Shown: positions 52,464-62,052, numbered from the stretch's first letter. The stretch: 64,000 nucleotides of DNA from Sporomusa ovata DSM 2662 (GCF_000445445.1 NZ_ASXP01000002.1:434001-498000); one strand, 5' to 3'. Notes: a model not told the origin generated them from the letters alone. Program-made: numbers and translations.

Positions 52464-53165
52464 TTACCACTCTAATTTTTCATCATTTTCATATAAAGAA
52501 ATTGCATAATTAATGAATTCCATAAGCTTATCTTTGTTTATTTTATCAATACTAATCCTGTATGTTGTACCATACTTCATATTTAGTTCTAATGCGGTTA
52601 TATCTACTCCCAAGAAGCTGTCTTCATTCATATGCATATAATCGATATCTTCATAACGGGCAATAAATTTCGAAGTACTATTGCCAGAATCCTTAACACA
52701 GACAGAATCCAAGGTCAGTACCAACCCGGACTTGCCATTACTCATAATACTAGTGTCTGTTATATCTAGCAAATCAGCTTCTCGATACTTTCCTTGGCAA
52801 ATGATTTCAAGAGCATTTCTTACGCGTGGAGCATAATCATCTCCAGGTGCAAAACCAAATATTCCTTCGAATTTTGCTTGTAACGCAGCTTTTATATTAC
52901 TCATTTTTACACCATCCATTTTTTTAAACTTTTCACAGGCTTTATAGTTTTCTTCATAATACTCTTGTAATGTAAATTCATTACGAAAATACTGTTCATA
53001 AGCATCGTCAACTCTGCATATGATTGGCCGCTCCTTATAAATGCTGCATAGTTTTGTAGCACAATTAAAGTAAATGCAAACCCCGTCACCTCTATTTAAG
53101 TATTTATAGATGTCGTTTCTGGTAACCATCGTGCAACATAGGCCGCAGCGGCTGCAAATAAACAC
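52464..53165 (-). CDS. YkgJ-type Cys-cluster protein with C-terminal PH-like domain
   Basis: 233 aa. Residues 4-50: CSRCGLCC, then CIYFNCATKLCSIY and IICRVD, the YkgJ/Fli8-like metal (Zn or Fe) cluster with eight or nine cysteines. Residues about 145-200 (KSGLVLTLDSVCVKD, FIARYEDIDYM, FLGVDITALEL) look like a bacterial PH-like beta domain. It is last of a four-gene minus-strand run and starts 3 nt after the glycine-zipper gene stop, so it is co-translated. Probable partner or regulator of the glycine-zipper protein. Confidence 0.7.
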   Translation of the reverse strand: MFICSRCGLCCTMVTRNDIYKYLNRGDGVCIYFNCATKLCSIYKERPIICRVDDAYEQYFRNEFTLQEYYEENYKACEKFKKMDGVKMSNIKAALQAKFEGIFGFAPGDDYAPRVRNALEIICQGKYREADLLDITDTSIMSNGKSGLVLTLDSVCVKDSGNSTSKFIARYEDIDYMHMNEDSFLGVDITALELNMKYGTTYRISIDKINKDKLMEFINYAISLYENDEKLEW

Positions 53166-53168
53166 CGC

Positions 53169-54194
53169 TTACACTTGGTTAATCTTTTGCAGATATTTAT
53201 TGCCGTTTTCTAGGACTCGTACAGTTGCTTCCTCAAGTTCACCGTCTTGTCTAAGTAATGCTGTATCAAGAACCATTTTTATTGTTTGAGCTAGCTGTAC
53301 ACACTTATAAATATCTTGCTGTTCGGATAAGCTATATTGTTGCCAATCGGTGCCTTTTAGATTGATGGTAGCTGCCATTTTTGCTATGTATGCAACAAAG
53401 TAACCATCCAGCTGTTGAAGTAACTCAGTGAGTTGGCCTGCGCGTGTAAATATTGCCTTTAAAGCCACACCTATAGACTTAGCTTGACCTTTAAACGCTT
53501 TTGCTTTGTCATAATTACCATAAGAATCCTGCAAAGCTTTCTTAGCCTGGCTGGCAAAAAGAGCTCCGCCAATAGCAAGTGCCGGGCCTGCAACAATACC
53601 ACCGAGAACCATCATGCCCCCCATCATCCCAAATCCACCAGTTGCCAGCGCACCACCTCCCAGCCAAGCAAGTGTAGCATTAACAGCAGCCGCACCGGAC
53701 AAAGTCCCCAATGCCGTACCAGTTGTAGCTGTAACGATTAAACCACCCAGCCCGCTCATTACAGCACTATATGTTCCATAGGCAAGTAATGCTCCAGATC
53801 CTATGGCAGTAAGACCATTGGCAGCTACCTGCTTAGCTTCATAGGATGCCGCTTTTAGTTGTTTAAACTCTTCGCCTAACGGATTAAAGTTCTTTAGTTC
53901 TTCAATACCATCACTGTCTTTTAGATTAATATTTTTTATTTTTTCAAAATACACAACAAAATCATTAACAGAGGTTGAAAGAATACGGATCTTTTCTTGC
54001 CCTAAAACTTCAATTGCCCCTTTTGTCTTATCTTTTGCCATGACAATAAACTCTTCCGCCTCTCTTGCCATGGCTTTTGCCGTTTCATTAACCTCTTTTG
54101 CTTCCGCCATGTCGTTCTTGGCGTCGATTCCTTTCTTTACCCCCATAATACCCGCAGCAACAGCAATTCCTCCGATAATTAAAGGTATAGGCAT
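53169..54194 (-). CDS. Glycine-zipper membrane protein of unknown function
   Basis: 341 aa from the ATG at 54194 (AGGAG upstream); a longer reading to 54275 has no site. It begins PIPLIIGGIAVAAGIMGVKKG, a short membrane helix, followed by coiled-coil about 25-120. The middle (about 145-230) is a long Gly/Ala/Met-rich hydrophobic stretch (GGGALATGGFGMMGGMMVLGG). It resembles pore-forming or colicin-like hairpins. C-terminus is soluble and helical. Sits between the nuclease/zipper fusion and YkgJ genes in the same operon. Confidence 0.65.
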   Translation of the reverse strand: MPIPLIIGGIAVAAGIMGVKKGIDAKNDMAEAKEVNETAKAMAREAEEFIVMAKDKTKGAIEVLGQEKIRILSTSVNDFVVYFEKIKNINLKDSDGIEELKNFNPLGEEFKQLKAASYEAKQVAANGLTAIGSGALLAYGTYSAVMSGLGGLIVTATTGTALGTLSGAAAVNATLAWLGGGALATGGFGMMGGMMVLGGIVAGPALAIGGALFASQAKKALQDSYGNYDKAKAFKGQAKSIGVALKAIFTRAGQLTELLQQLDGYFVAYIAKMAATINLKGTDWQQYSLSEQQDIYKCVQLAQTIKMVLDTALLRQDGELEEATVRVLENGNKYLQKINQV

Positions 54195-54222
54195 GTTCAT
54201 CAATCTCCTTTTCATGAATATT

Positions 54223-55782
54223 TTAAAACTCAAGCACCATATTTTTATTGCACATAAATGCATCAAACTCATCAAAATCCCGAAACTCTAATGCTTTACC
54301 CATTTCTAACGCTATATTATTGAGTGCCACAGTAAACGAATCAAGATCATTACTTTCCGTTGATTTTTCAAGCATCATAAAGCTTTGTTCAAATAGAACT
54401 TGTCGGTTTTTATAATGGTCATCAATCAATTTGCTAAGCTCTCTTCTTTGTGTATGCATAGCTACTAATGCCGCGTTAGTCAACGCATGAATCTTGTTTC
54501 TTCTGTCGATGGACACTCGCTCTTCATGCAGTACCTGTATAGCCGATTTATATATAGTGGAAGATGTCATATAGCCTATCATGCCACCAATAACGGTTCC
54601 AACTCCAGGAAATATTGTCGTACCGATAGCAGCACCCCAACTTGCCGCAATCATTCCAGTCCCTTTATCGCCAAGTTCCTCAACAAGTTCGGTTTCGTCA
54701 ATTTCACCTTTGGCATAACTAACAATTGATTTGCCAACTTGCAGAGATACAGTAGCCATCATAGCAGGCATATTAGTTCGAGAAAGATTTTGAAAAACAC
54801 TGTTGCCGCTTGTCTGCAAAATTGCTTTGATCGCAGCACCCCCTGCTCCTATTATATAACTAGTGCCCACTCCTTTCGCTACATCTATGGCAGTATCCTT
54901 TAAAGCTTCTTTAATCTCTTTTTCATTTCTGATTACACTAATAATGTTTTGCGAAACGGAAATTGCAGCTGAAATTATGGCACCTGTTTTTGCTTGTTCT
55001 ATACCAGCACGATGCGCCGTTTCAGTTACGTATTTGGCTGTAGCCAATTTTGCATGCTCTCGGAGAAACATTGCCTCTTTACTACTTATCCCGCTATTTT
55101 GCACATCTTCTGCAACCTGCTCAAACTTCTTAGCATTTTGTTCTAATAACTCTGCTTTTTCCAAATTTCCCTGTTGTCTAAATTCAACCGCTTTGTCATG
55201 AAGTTTTTGAGCTTCATCAATTGCATATTTTTTTACATGCTCATATTGTTCCGAAGGGATTAGAACTCTATTTCCCCTGTACTTAGCCCATTTATCACCG
55301 GCAAGTGTTTTTGCCAAGTTTTCCGAACTTTGTTTAATTTCCTCCGGTGTCTCATACCGGCCACAGAATTTCATCTGTGCACTCCACAAAGGTTGTCCAC
55401 TGTTGGTAATAGGATTTCCCTCTATATCCACTGCCAGAACATCAATCCTTTGGTCATTACCTAACCCCACGTCGTTTGAGCGACTATATCGAACAGCTTT
55501 ATCTCTAATAATATTTTCAGCATTTTCTTTATTGACAAAATGCACTTCTGCCGAAAAACCAGCTTGCTGCTTTAAATTTTGATACTCAAAATTCGGGTTT
55601 ACCTTAGATTCTGCTATATGATTAAGCCCTTTTGAAACAATATTTCCAGTTTGATCAACAGTACCTTGATAGCCTTTTATATATTCTGCTGAAGCACTGC
55701 CAAATTTATCAACAATATTTTGCGCACTAACACCAATTGCAGCGTCCCTCAAAGCATCATCCTTACGCTTTTTCTCTGCCAT
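54223..55782 (-). CDS. PD-(D/E)XK-like / glycine-zipper fusion protein
   Basis: 519 aa, GGAGGGAG ribosome site. Residues about 70-145 contain FSAEVHF (E79), NDQRIDVLAVD (D114) and WSAQMKFCG (Q136-x-K138), spaced like a PD-(D/E)XK nuclease. Residues about 165-245 form coiled-coil. Residues about 265-425 hold hydrophobic Gly/Ala segments, including GAAIGTTIFPGVGTVIGGMIGYM, a glycine zipper. Soluble helical tail. No named family recognised. First effector-type gene after the WYL regulator. Role inferred only: membrane-linked nuclease or toxin. Confidence 0.6.
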   Translation of the reverse strand: MAEKKRKDDALRDAAIGVSAQNIVDKFGSASAEYIKGYQGTVDQTGNIVSKGLNHIAESKVNPNFEYQNLKQQAGFSAEVHFVNKENAENIIRDKAVRYSRSNDVGLGNDQRIDVLAVDIEGNPITNSGQPLWSAQMKFCGRYETPEEIKQSSENLAKTLAGDKWAKYRGNRVLIPSEQYEHVKKYAIDEAQKLHDKAVEFRQQGNLEKAELLEQNAKKFEQVAEDVQNSGISSKEAMFLREHAKLATAKYVTETAHRAGIEQAKTGAIISAAISVSQNIISVIRNEKEIKEALKDTAIDVAKGVGTSYIIGAGGAAIKAILQTSGNSVFQNLSRTNMPAMMATVSLQVGKSIVSYAKGEIDETELVEELGDKGTGMIAASWGAAIGTTIFPGVGTVIGGMIGYMTSSTIYKSAIQVLHEERVSIDRRNKIHALTNAALVAMHTQRRELSKLIDDHYKNRQVLFEQSFMMLEKSTESNDLDSFTVALNNIALEMGKALEFRDFDEFDAFMCNKNMVLEF

Positions 55783-55908
55783 TCCATCACTCCCTCCGAC
55801 TAGGATTTTTTTGAAAAACTCACTTTATAGCACCTAATGCAGCTATACATAACAATTGCTTGGTTTGATTTTATAGTTTTACATCTAGCTCCTAGCTATC
55901 AAGGTATT

Positions 55909-56895
55909 CTACCTAGTATATTGACTGAGCATTTTGCCAACGCTCCATTTCATTTCCTCGCGAAACTCTGCTGGCCCTAATACTTCCAAACACTCTGCCT
56001 GACTAAGCAGCCACATTTTAATTCCTTTGCCAAATACCTCTGCTTCTAGCAAGGTAACTTTCCCATCGCTTTCTACAACTCTGGCCGTTGGCAATCTATC
56101 CATCACAGCATCTAACGACTTTCCCCAATATTTAAACTTAATACGCAATAGCGGGCCTGAATGCATAAATTGAACTCGTTTGCGAAATTCTCCTTCTTCA
56201 AAACGGTTACAGTACGATATAGAAAAATGCTCTGATAGAATGACCATATCTTGAATACGATCTATTCGGTATATTGCTGGGAATTCATATTTTGCTCCAT
56301 GAATACAGGCAATAAGGTAAAAATAATACTCAGAAAATATAATTCCTTGTGGTTCAACAATCCGTTGAATATACTGGTCATCATTCTCTTTTTTATAGTT
56401 TAGTCGTACTTGACGCTGTTCCCGCACAGCTTCGCTTAAAATCCACAAATTATGTATTAACTCTTTACCGTGCTTTACAGGAGCATAGTGAAATTTTTCA
56501 TTGCTAATTATTTTCTGAATATGCTGTCGTTCCTCCGGTGATACCTGTAGTAATAGCTTATCAAGCAAACTATCCATTTCTGACATACAAAAGGCTCTGC
56601 TTTCAAGCAGTACTTTGGCAATAGCTAGTACATCATGCTTCTCTAACCATGTTTTGCTTATATTAACCAGAGTGTAGCCTTTATGAGTTGGCGACCAAAT
56701 AACCTCACAGCACTTACCCTCTATTTGTTCTTCCGCTAAATATTCTCTAATATCATCAAGATCGCGCTGAATACTTTTCTCTGTTACATGAAACCGTTCA
56801 GCTTCAACAGATTTTTGTATAATTTCACCGCTGGCAAGCCGTTTGAATAAAGATAAGACACGATGTGTTTTTAACTGCGTATTGCTGTTAGCCAT
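55909..56895 (-). CDS. WYL-domain transcription regulator
   Basis: 328 aa from the ATG at 56895 (AAGTAGGTG upstream). N-terminal winged helix (THRVLSLFKRLASGEII, VTEKSIQRDLDDIREYL), then a WYL domain (REQRQVRLNYKKE, GIIFSEYYFYLIAC, YRIDRIQDMVIL) and a C-terminal WCX region. WYL proteins bind nucleic-acid ligands and often control defence loci (BrxR/CapW type). Upstream of and same strand as the three-gene module, 126 nt gap with its own possible promoter. Confidence 0.85.
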   Translation of the reverse strand: MANSNTQLKTHRVLSLFKRLASGEIIQKSVEAERFHVTEKSIQRDLDDIREYLAEEQIEGKCCEVIWSPTHKGYTLVNISKTWLEKHDVLAIAKVLLESRAFCMSEMDSLLDKLLLQVSPEERQHIQKIISNEKFHYAPVKHGKELIHNLWILSEAVREQRQVRLNYKKENDDQYIQRIVEPQGIIFSEYYFYLIACIHGAKYEFPAIYRIDRIQDMVILSEHFSISYCNRFEEGEFRKRVQFMHSGPLLRIKFKYWGKSLDAVMDRLPTARVVESDGKVTLLEAEVFGKGIKMWLLSQAECLEVLGPAEFREEMKWSVGKMLSQYTR

Positions 56896-57107
56896 TTTAC
56901 AAACACCTACTTGTTTCGACATTCAGTTGTAATAAATTCAACGATTTAGCAATATAATCCTTCCAAGTTACTTATTGGTATTCAAAAAAATAATAAAAAT
57001 AGCATAATTCGCGTAGTCAGGAAGTCTGGAAATTAACATTTTCCAGACTTCTTGACCAATAGAGATTTTATCCTTTTAGTTTATTTGCCACACATCCACT
57101 TACAAAC

Positions 57108-57467
57108 TCATTCTCTAACCGAGCACTCAGAAAATGATTCATACCCTTTGCCGCGCATATTACATAAGATCCGGGCGTAATATTTACCTTCATCAGGATA
57201 ATAAGTGATATACATTTTAAACTCAGCGCCTCTGTTCCCAAAGAAAATGAGACTTTCACCTGACGGATCTGTATAGCCATTCTCATGTAAAAAGGTTGTC
57301 TCTCTGCTGAAACGAACTTTTCTTCCGGTAGTCGTATCAATCCATACGCCGTCACTCAATATCGCAGAAGCTTCACTTTCGCTAAAATGAGCAGCACTGA
57401 CTGGTGTATTTCCTAAGACAAAAACCGTGCAACATACCAACACCATAAGCATAATGTACTTTTTCAC
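57108..57467 (-). CDS. Small exported hypothetical protein
   Basis: 119 aa from a GTG at 57467 with GGGAG upstream. Signal peptide (KKYIMLMVLVCCTVFVLG...SAA). Mature part has DGVWIDTTTGRKVRFSRET and YYPDEGKYYARILC. No family known. Fourth gene of the run with the zinc-ribbon proteins, 54 nt after the previous one. Confidence 0.65.
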   Translation of the reverse strand: MKKYIMLMVLVCCTVFVLGNTPVSAAHFSESEASAILSDGVWIDTTTGRKVRFSRETTFLHENGYTDPSGESLIFFGNRGAEFKMYITYYPDEGKYYARILCNMRGKGYESFSECSVRE

Positions 57468-57521
57468 GCTATTCTCCCAGCAGTTAAAGGCCATTCTGCC
57501 ACTTGACCTAATTGATAGGGA

Positions 57522-58331
57522 TCAGTTCATAGGAACAGAAATTTGATTGGCTGTGCCATTTTCCCGCAATGCCTTCATTTCAGTCAGAAATAAATTGGCA
57601 ATATCCACATTTTTTTGCTCATTTAAGTATCCCTGATAATGCGAAGGTTTTGCTCCCCAGGCAGTATGTAACATGCCAGGAACCACATTACCGTTTTGGT
57701 CAAACTTGTACAACGCATAAATAGGAATTAGATGATTTTCGCCATTCCATACACCGTTTTTCTCATCACGGTCATGCTTGTCATGAAAAATAGTCATGTT
57801 AAAAATGAGTGGCGAAATATATTTTTGACCGACATTATCCTGGAAAGAATATTTCTCCTGCGAAAAAGGAACTTCGGCAATTTGTTGATTTGCCTGATCA
57901 AAAATAATGAAGCTACATTGCTCATTGTTTTTGATTATCGTTAAAAAACCCTTTGTGTTATTCCCCAAAGATGTTGCCAGCACTTTTCCCTGTATTTTGT
58001 TTTGCTCTAATACCTTTTGTGTTTTTGCCAGTGTGCTTCCTTCTACTGATTTTTCTGCAGCTCTTTGTTCTACCGAAATAGGCTTGTCTGGGAATTGATC
58101 ATTAGCCAGCGTATTGCTGCTCATAAGTCCGGTTTTATAGATAAAAAAGCCGCCAATTCCTACTATGATTAAAACAACAAGCACTCCCAACAGACGTTGA
58201 TATAAAGCTTGGTTTGAACAAACTTTTCCATCCTCTTTTAAGGCGAATACTTCTGCTGGTTGTCCGCAAGCAGGACAAAACTTTACACCTGCCTGTAAGT
58301 TCGCGCCGCATTTACCGCAGAATTTCTCCAT
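57522..58331 (-). CDS. Zinc-ribbon membrane-anchored protein
   Basis: 269 aa. N-terminal zinc ribbon (FCGKCGANLQAGVKFCPACGQ) at residues 3-23, a membrane helix about 45-65 (LLGVLVVLIIVGIGGFFIY), then an exported or periplasmic domain of about 200 residues. No recognised fold in that part. Shares the ribbon plus single-span layout with the gene upstream (58345-58929), so the two are likely related modules. Role unknown. Confidence 0.75.
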   Translation of the reverse strand: MEKFCGKCGANLQAGVKFCPACGQPAEVFALKEDGKVCSNQALYQRLLGVLVVLIIVGIGGFFIYKTGLMSSNTLANDQFPDKPISVEQRAAEKSVEGSTLAKTQKVLEQNKIQGKVLATSLGNNTKGFLTIIKNNEQCSFIIFDQANQQIAEVPFSQEKYSFQDNVGQKYISPLIFNMTIFHDKHDRDEKNGVWNGENHLIPIYALYKFDQNGNVVPGMLHTAWGAKPSHYQGYLNEQKNVDIANLFLTEMKALRENGTANQISVPMN

Positions 58332-58344
58332 ATCAAATCCCCCT

Positions 58345-58929
58345 TTATTGATTTACTTTTGTACTATGGATTTGGACAGAAATCTCCGTAGGATTGTTTT
58401 GTTTTACAATTCCGACACAAGTCCCTTCCGCACTTACAAAGTCTCCTAATTTAACTTTGTTTACCGCATCGACTTGCTCCTTGGGAATGTCGATAACAAT
58501 CGTATAGGTTCTCTCACCGACAGTTTTATCCGCTATGTACATAGCATAATTCTGTGAATTATTAAATTGATTTTTACGCGCCAACCGTCCGGTAATACTT
58601 ACTTTTTTATCCTTGTACTTAGTTTCAGCACTTGCCTGGTCGCGAATATAATCGTCGATCATTTCTGCGGCTTTTATTTGTAGTGCCGGACTACTCGTTG
58701 TCTTAACTGTTCCAAATAATAACCAAATAATTGCACACAGTCCAATAACTGCGCCGATAACTGCCTTTGAAGTGCCTGTTAAAGACTTCACTTTTTGTGC
58801 GATTGATTGTAAACCACCGCCATTTAGTTCATGGATTGCTTCCGGATTAACAGGTGTTCCACAATTGGTACAAAACTTAATACCGTCTCCCAATTCTGAA
58901 CCGCATTTGACACAAAATTTGTTTTCCAC
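58345..58929 (-). CDS. Zinc-ribbon membrane protein with OB-fold-like domain
   Basis: 194 aa. Zinc ribbon FCVKCGSELGDGIKFCTNCG at residues 5-24, membrane helix about 55-72 (AVIGAVIGLCAIIWLLFG), then a domain with KDKKVSITGRLARK and LGDFVSAEGTCVGI, typical of tRNA_anti-like OB folds. It lies 13 nt upstream of the related gene. A nucleic-acid- or ligand-binding domain on the outside of the membrane is implied by the topology, but which side is not certain. Confidence 0.75.
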   Translation of the reverse strand: MENKFCVKCGSELGDGIKFCTNCGTPVNPEAIHELNGGGLQSIAQKVKSLTGTSKAVIGAVIGLCAIIWLLFGTVKTTSSPALQIKAAEMIDDYIRDQASAETKYKDKKVSITGRLARKNQFNNSQNYAMYIADKTVGERTYTIVIDIPKEQVDAVNKVKLGDFVSAEGTCVGIVKQNNPTEISVQIHSTKVNQ

Positions 58930-58976
58930 AGTAACATCCTCTCCCTTATTGCCTAAATTGAGCTGTGATCTTGAAA

Positions 58977-59234
58977 TTACGTGCTATTTTGCCCCCTTTT
59001 CCGTAAAATTTCATTGTCCTCATTCTTGAGTAGTACATGTACTTGTATGCCTAGCCCTGACGCAATTTGCATCAAGGTAGCCAAAGAGATACTTCCAACG
59101 TCAGCTCGTTCAATTTTGCTTAAATAACTTGTGCTAATACCAATATTTTGAGCTAATTGCACTTGGGATAAATGCTTTAACCCTCTATAATAAGCAATTT
59201 TTCGTCCTAATATCTCAAACTCTTCTGAATGCAT
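58977..59234 (-). CDS. XRE-family regulator
   Basis: 85 aa. IAYYRGLKHLSQVQLAQNIGISTSYLSKIERADVG, then SLATLMQIASGLGIQVHVLL. A single HTH_3 domain, nothing else. Directly upstream of the two zinc-ribbon genes (48 nt gap), same strand. It probably regulates that operon. Confidence 0.85.
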   Translation of the reverse strand: MHSEEFEILGRKIAYYRGLKHLSQVQLAQNIGISTSYLSKIERADVGSISLATLMQIASGLGIQVHVLLKNEDNEILRKRGQNST

Positions 59235-59488
59235 GAAACCACTCCTTGTAAAAAATTACCCTTTATAGTAAGTATGACATAATAATTATTTACAAAGTTC
59301 TCCATAATAGTACCTAAATTCACCATCATAATGACATTATTGATTTATATAAGACTTTGCAGTAGAAACTGCCTAACTAGGTTCCTTTATCCATTTTCCT
59401 TCATCTATAATTTTACAAAATATCATGGACATTTTTAGTCCATCTGGATAAAATTTAAAATGCTTGCCTGGCGAATTTTAACCAATAT

Positions 59489-60256
59489 TCATCTTATCGG
59501 ATTATTAATTAACGATTGTACCCATTCCTTCTGCACCTTTTCGCGATGGAGCGATTTCTCCTGATACATTTGATAATCCGCAATTTTTATCAGTTCAGTC
59601 AGTGTATGCTTGTTATCCGGTAAAGCCCATCCCATCGAAATACTCAGTGGCAGTTGTTGCTGCTGGTTATACGCAGCTACATGTTTTCTAATATTTTGAA
59701 TCAGTATATCCAGTTCCATATTCAGTGTTTTCACCGGCAAAAGCATTAGGAATTCATCGCCGCCAATACGATATACTTGTCCGGCATGGTTGCAGGTTTT
59801 TGTTAAAATCTCCGCAGTTGCACAAATAAGTTGATCTCCCATGTTGTGCCCTAATGTATCGTTTATCAGTTTAAGACCGTCAATATCACAGGAAACTATA
59901 GCCATTTCGCTTTTGGCATTATTCCATGATTTTGCTTTCCTAATAAATGCATTCCGGTTATAAGCCCCGGACATGGCATCATAATAGCTGTAAAAACGAA
60001 GTTCGTTACCTACTTGTCTCCAATGCTGAACTTTTTTGGTTAAAGAACAATTCTGTTGCCAAAGAATGATGAGTACCACAACTCCTGCATAGCCAGTTAA
60101 AATAAAAAGTGTGAAAACTACCCGAATGCAATGACTTTGCCAGTTAACCATGTTGCTTAGCAGCCACAACGGCCAATCTGTTAACAATGAAGCAATCGAT
60201 ATTATGATCGCCCCTACTTCAAACAAGCCTACTATCCTCTTTCTGGTAATATTCAT
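59489..60256 (-). CDS. Membrane GGDEF diguanylate cyclase
   Basis: 255 aa. Two N-terminal membrane helices (about 8-30 and 42-66), short linker, and a GGDEF domain (about 90-250) with an intact YRIGGDEFLML active site and DIDGLKLINDTLGHNMGD. Makes cyclic-di-GMP. No sensor domain other than the membrane part. Its GGDEF resembles that of the protein at 5572. Single gene. Confidence 0.9.
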   Translation of the reverse strand: MNITRKRIVGLFEVGAIIISIASLLTDWPLWLLSNMVNWQSHCIRVVFTLFILTGYAGVVVLIILWQQNCSLTKKVQHWRQVGNELRFYSYYDAMSGAYNRNAFIRKAKSWNNAKSEMAIVSCDIDGLKLINDTLGHNMGDQLICATAEILTKTCNHAGQVYRIGGDEFLMLLPVKTLNMELDILIQNIRKHVAAYNQQQQLPLSISMGWALPDNKHTLTELIKIADYQMYQEKSLHREKVQKEWVQSLINNPIR

Positions 60257-60421
60257 AAAAAATCACTCCTAATTTGTCCTGTATCAATAAGTATACAAAG
60301 CAGCATGGACACCATCTGTCCTTTTATATGGGCTTAATTACATATTTTTAATTAATTGCCCAAATATCGGAGATTTTTAGTGTACTCTGTCCTCGTTCTC
60401 CGTCATTGTTGGCAAAAATAA

Positions 60422-60473
60422 AAAGCACCATTTATGCCGTATCTTCGGACATAAATAGTGCTGATTTTTATAT
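60422..60473. terminator. Hairpin terminator
   Basis: AGCACCATTTATG / CATAAATAGTGCT arms (one mismatch), 13-nt loop, A-run and T-run on either side. Ends the minus-strand recombination operon at 60481. Confidence 0.8.
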
Positions 60474-60480
60474 CTTACCG

Positions 60481-61065
60481 CTATGCCACAACCTGCACTT
60501 TCTTTTGGCATTTCATACATAACGGCCTTCCGTACTTATTCATCGATACATTCATTACGCCGGTAGTCAGCTTAGCTCCACAATCACTGCATGAAGGAGT
60601 ATCACTGGCACCCGCGCTTTTTACCAGTTCTGTTGCGCATACGTTTTCATCGGTTTTACTGTCAGCCTCCGGATCATCATTCGTGCTGATTGCCAAACTA
60701 AGCATATAGGCATATTTAATAGCCGCTGTCTGCGCTTTCATCACTGCTTTGTCGCCACCATCCTGGCCGCCGCCTGCACCGGAGATTACCATACTTTCGC
60801 CGCTTTCGGTATCTACGAGCGTAATGGTAACTTTCACTGTTACCAAATGCTCGGTATTTCCTTTGTTATTCAGAACATCGGCAGTAGTGATGATTTCCGG
60901 TGTTACGATAGATGCCACCTTATGTTTTACCAGTGAAGCGTTAACTTTTTCGAGTACATCTGCCGATGTGGCATATTTATAGTGGTGAAAATCATTAGTG
61001 CCGTTTTTGCGGATACTGCTGCATTCTTCCATCACTTTTACAAATTTTCCAGCAATGTTTTTCAA
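60481..61065 (-). CDS. ERF-family single-strand annealing protein
   Basis: 194 aa. FHHYKYATSADVLEKVNASLVKHKV and ISGAGGGQDGGDKAVMKAQTAAIKYAYMLSL are the core ERF motifs. A C-terminal zinc ribbon (CSDCGAKLT...CMKCQKK) is attached. ERF proteins anneal ssDNA in phages and plasmids and pair with an exonuclease. Here the PD-(D/E)XK gene is next upstream, so the two are a recombineering-type pair. Confidence 0.85.
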   Translation of the reverse strand: MKNIAGKFVKVMEECSSIRKNGTNDFHHYKYATSADVLEKVNASLVKHKVASIVTPEIITTADVLNNKGNTEHLVTVKVTITLVDTESGESMVISGAGGGQDGGDKAVMKAQTAAIKYAYMLSLAISTNDDPEADSKTDENVCATELVKSAGASDTPSCSDCGAKLTTGVMNVSMNKYGRPLCMKCQKKVQVVA

Positions 61066-61095
61066 CCTTCATTCCCCCTGCTATCCAAATTCAAA

Positions 61096-61147
61096 AATAC
61101 CAAGAGCTTGCTATTCTCTAATCCATGGGATAGCAAGCTCTTTTCTT
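61096..61147. terminator. Hairpin between ERF and nuclease genes
   Basis: AAGAGCTTGCTAT / ATAGCAAGCTCTT arms, 15-nt loop, TTTTCTTT. Only 3 nt before the nuclease stop. Confidence 0.75.
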
Positions 61148-61149
61148 TG

Positions 61150-62052
61150 TTAACCGGCTCCTGGTAAGGGTTGCTTATATCGTTGGGCGAGTTCAATACC
61201 ATACTGACAATGAGAAGCTACTTGGCAATAATCCAGGCACTTTCTGTCATACCAACGTTCTCTTGGCTTACAAATTGCTGGCAGGCGATTGTTGTTCAAG
61301 GCTTGTTGTAATACAAAAGCCTTGGCTTTGAAATAAAGATTCAGCCACTGGTCGCTGATCTTTTGAATCGGTATTAAATAAATGGCTTGATAAATACCCC
61401 GCTCATTGGCAATCCGCAGACTATTATCCCTGCACATAGCCTGAATAATCATTTTGTTTACGACCAATCCCTGTTGCTCCAACAAAATACGGTAATAGTT
61501 TAGCTGAATGGCCCAATCCGTGATGGCTTTTACACCGTCATCCCGCCATTCTTTTTTGTATTTAGGTTCGCCTTTTCTGGCTCCGGTTTTATACACTTCT
61601 CCTGTCGGCACATCTACTTTATATTTTCCCAGTGCTTTCATCAGCTTATAGCTGCTGGTTACTTTAATATCTCCCAGTACGCCGCTATCCTGGTCTAAGA
61701 TTTCACCATATAAATCAAATTTACCGGAGGTTATGGCATCGGTAAGGCGTACTTCTGTCAATATATTTCCCTCAGTATGGCCTTCATTGATGGTATGCAC
61801 GGCCTGTCCATGCAAGGCATATAATACATCCTGGGGATTGACGGCATAATTAATGGTCTTTTTTAAATAGGTTTCCCGTGTCCCGGCAATAAGTTCAGTT
61901 ACTGTAGGCTCCGTAATTCCCCGATTTAAGGAGTTGGCTACAGCCCGTAATGTCGGCAGAAACATGCAGCGCTGCTTTCTGGGGCAGGCAGTTAAGCATT
62001 CCTGAATTAAGATGCGTCTGCCATCTGGGCAGATAAACTGAGTTGCTGGCAT
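61150..62052 (-). CDS. PD-(D/E)XK exonuclease-like protein with Cys cluster
   Basis: 300 aa. GKFDLYG...LGDIKVTSSYK (D-x(n)-D-x-K) is the nuclease core near residues 112-134. Cysteines at both ends (CLTACPRKQRC; CLDYC...CQYG) suggest a Cas4/AddB-like iron-sulphur or zinc clamp. Likely 5' exonuclease working with the ERF protein. It overlaps the upstream small gene by 46 nt. Confidence 0.75.
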   Translation of the reverse strand: MPATQFICPDGRRILIQECLTACPRKQRCMFLPTLRAVANSLNRGITEPTVTELIAGTRETYLKKTINYAVNPQDVLYALHGQAVHTINEGHTEGNILTEVRLTDAITSGKFDLYGEILDQDSGVLGDIKVTSSYKLMKALGKYKVDVPTGEVYKTGARKGEPKYKKEWRDDGVKAITDWAIQLNYYRILLEQQGLVVNKMIIQAMCRDNSLRIANERGIYQAIYLIPIQKISDQWLNLYFKAKAFVLQQALNNNRLPAICKPRERWYDRKCLDYCQVASHCQYGIELAQRYKQPLPGAG

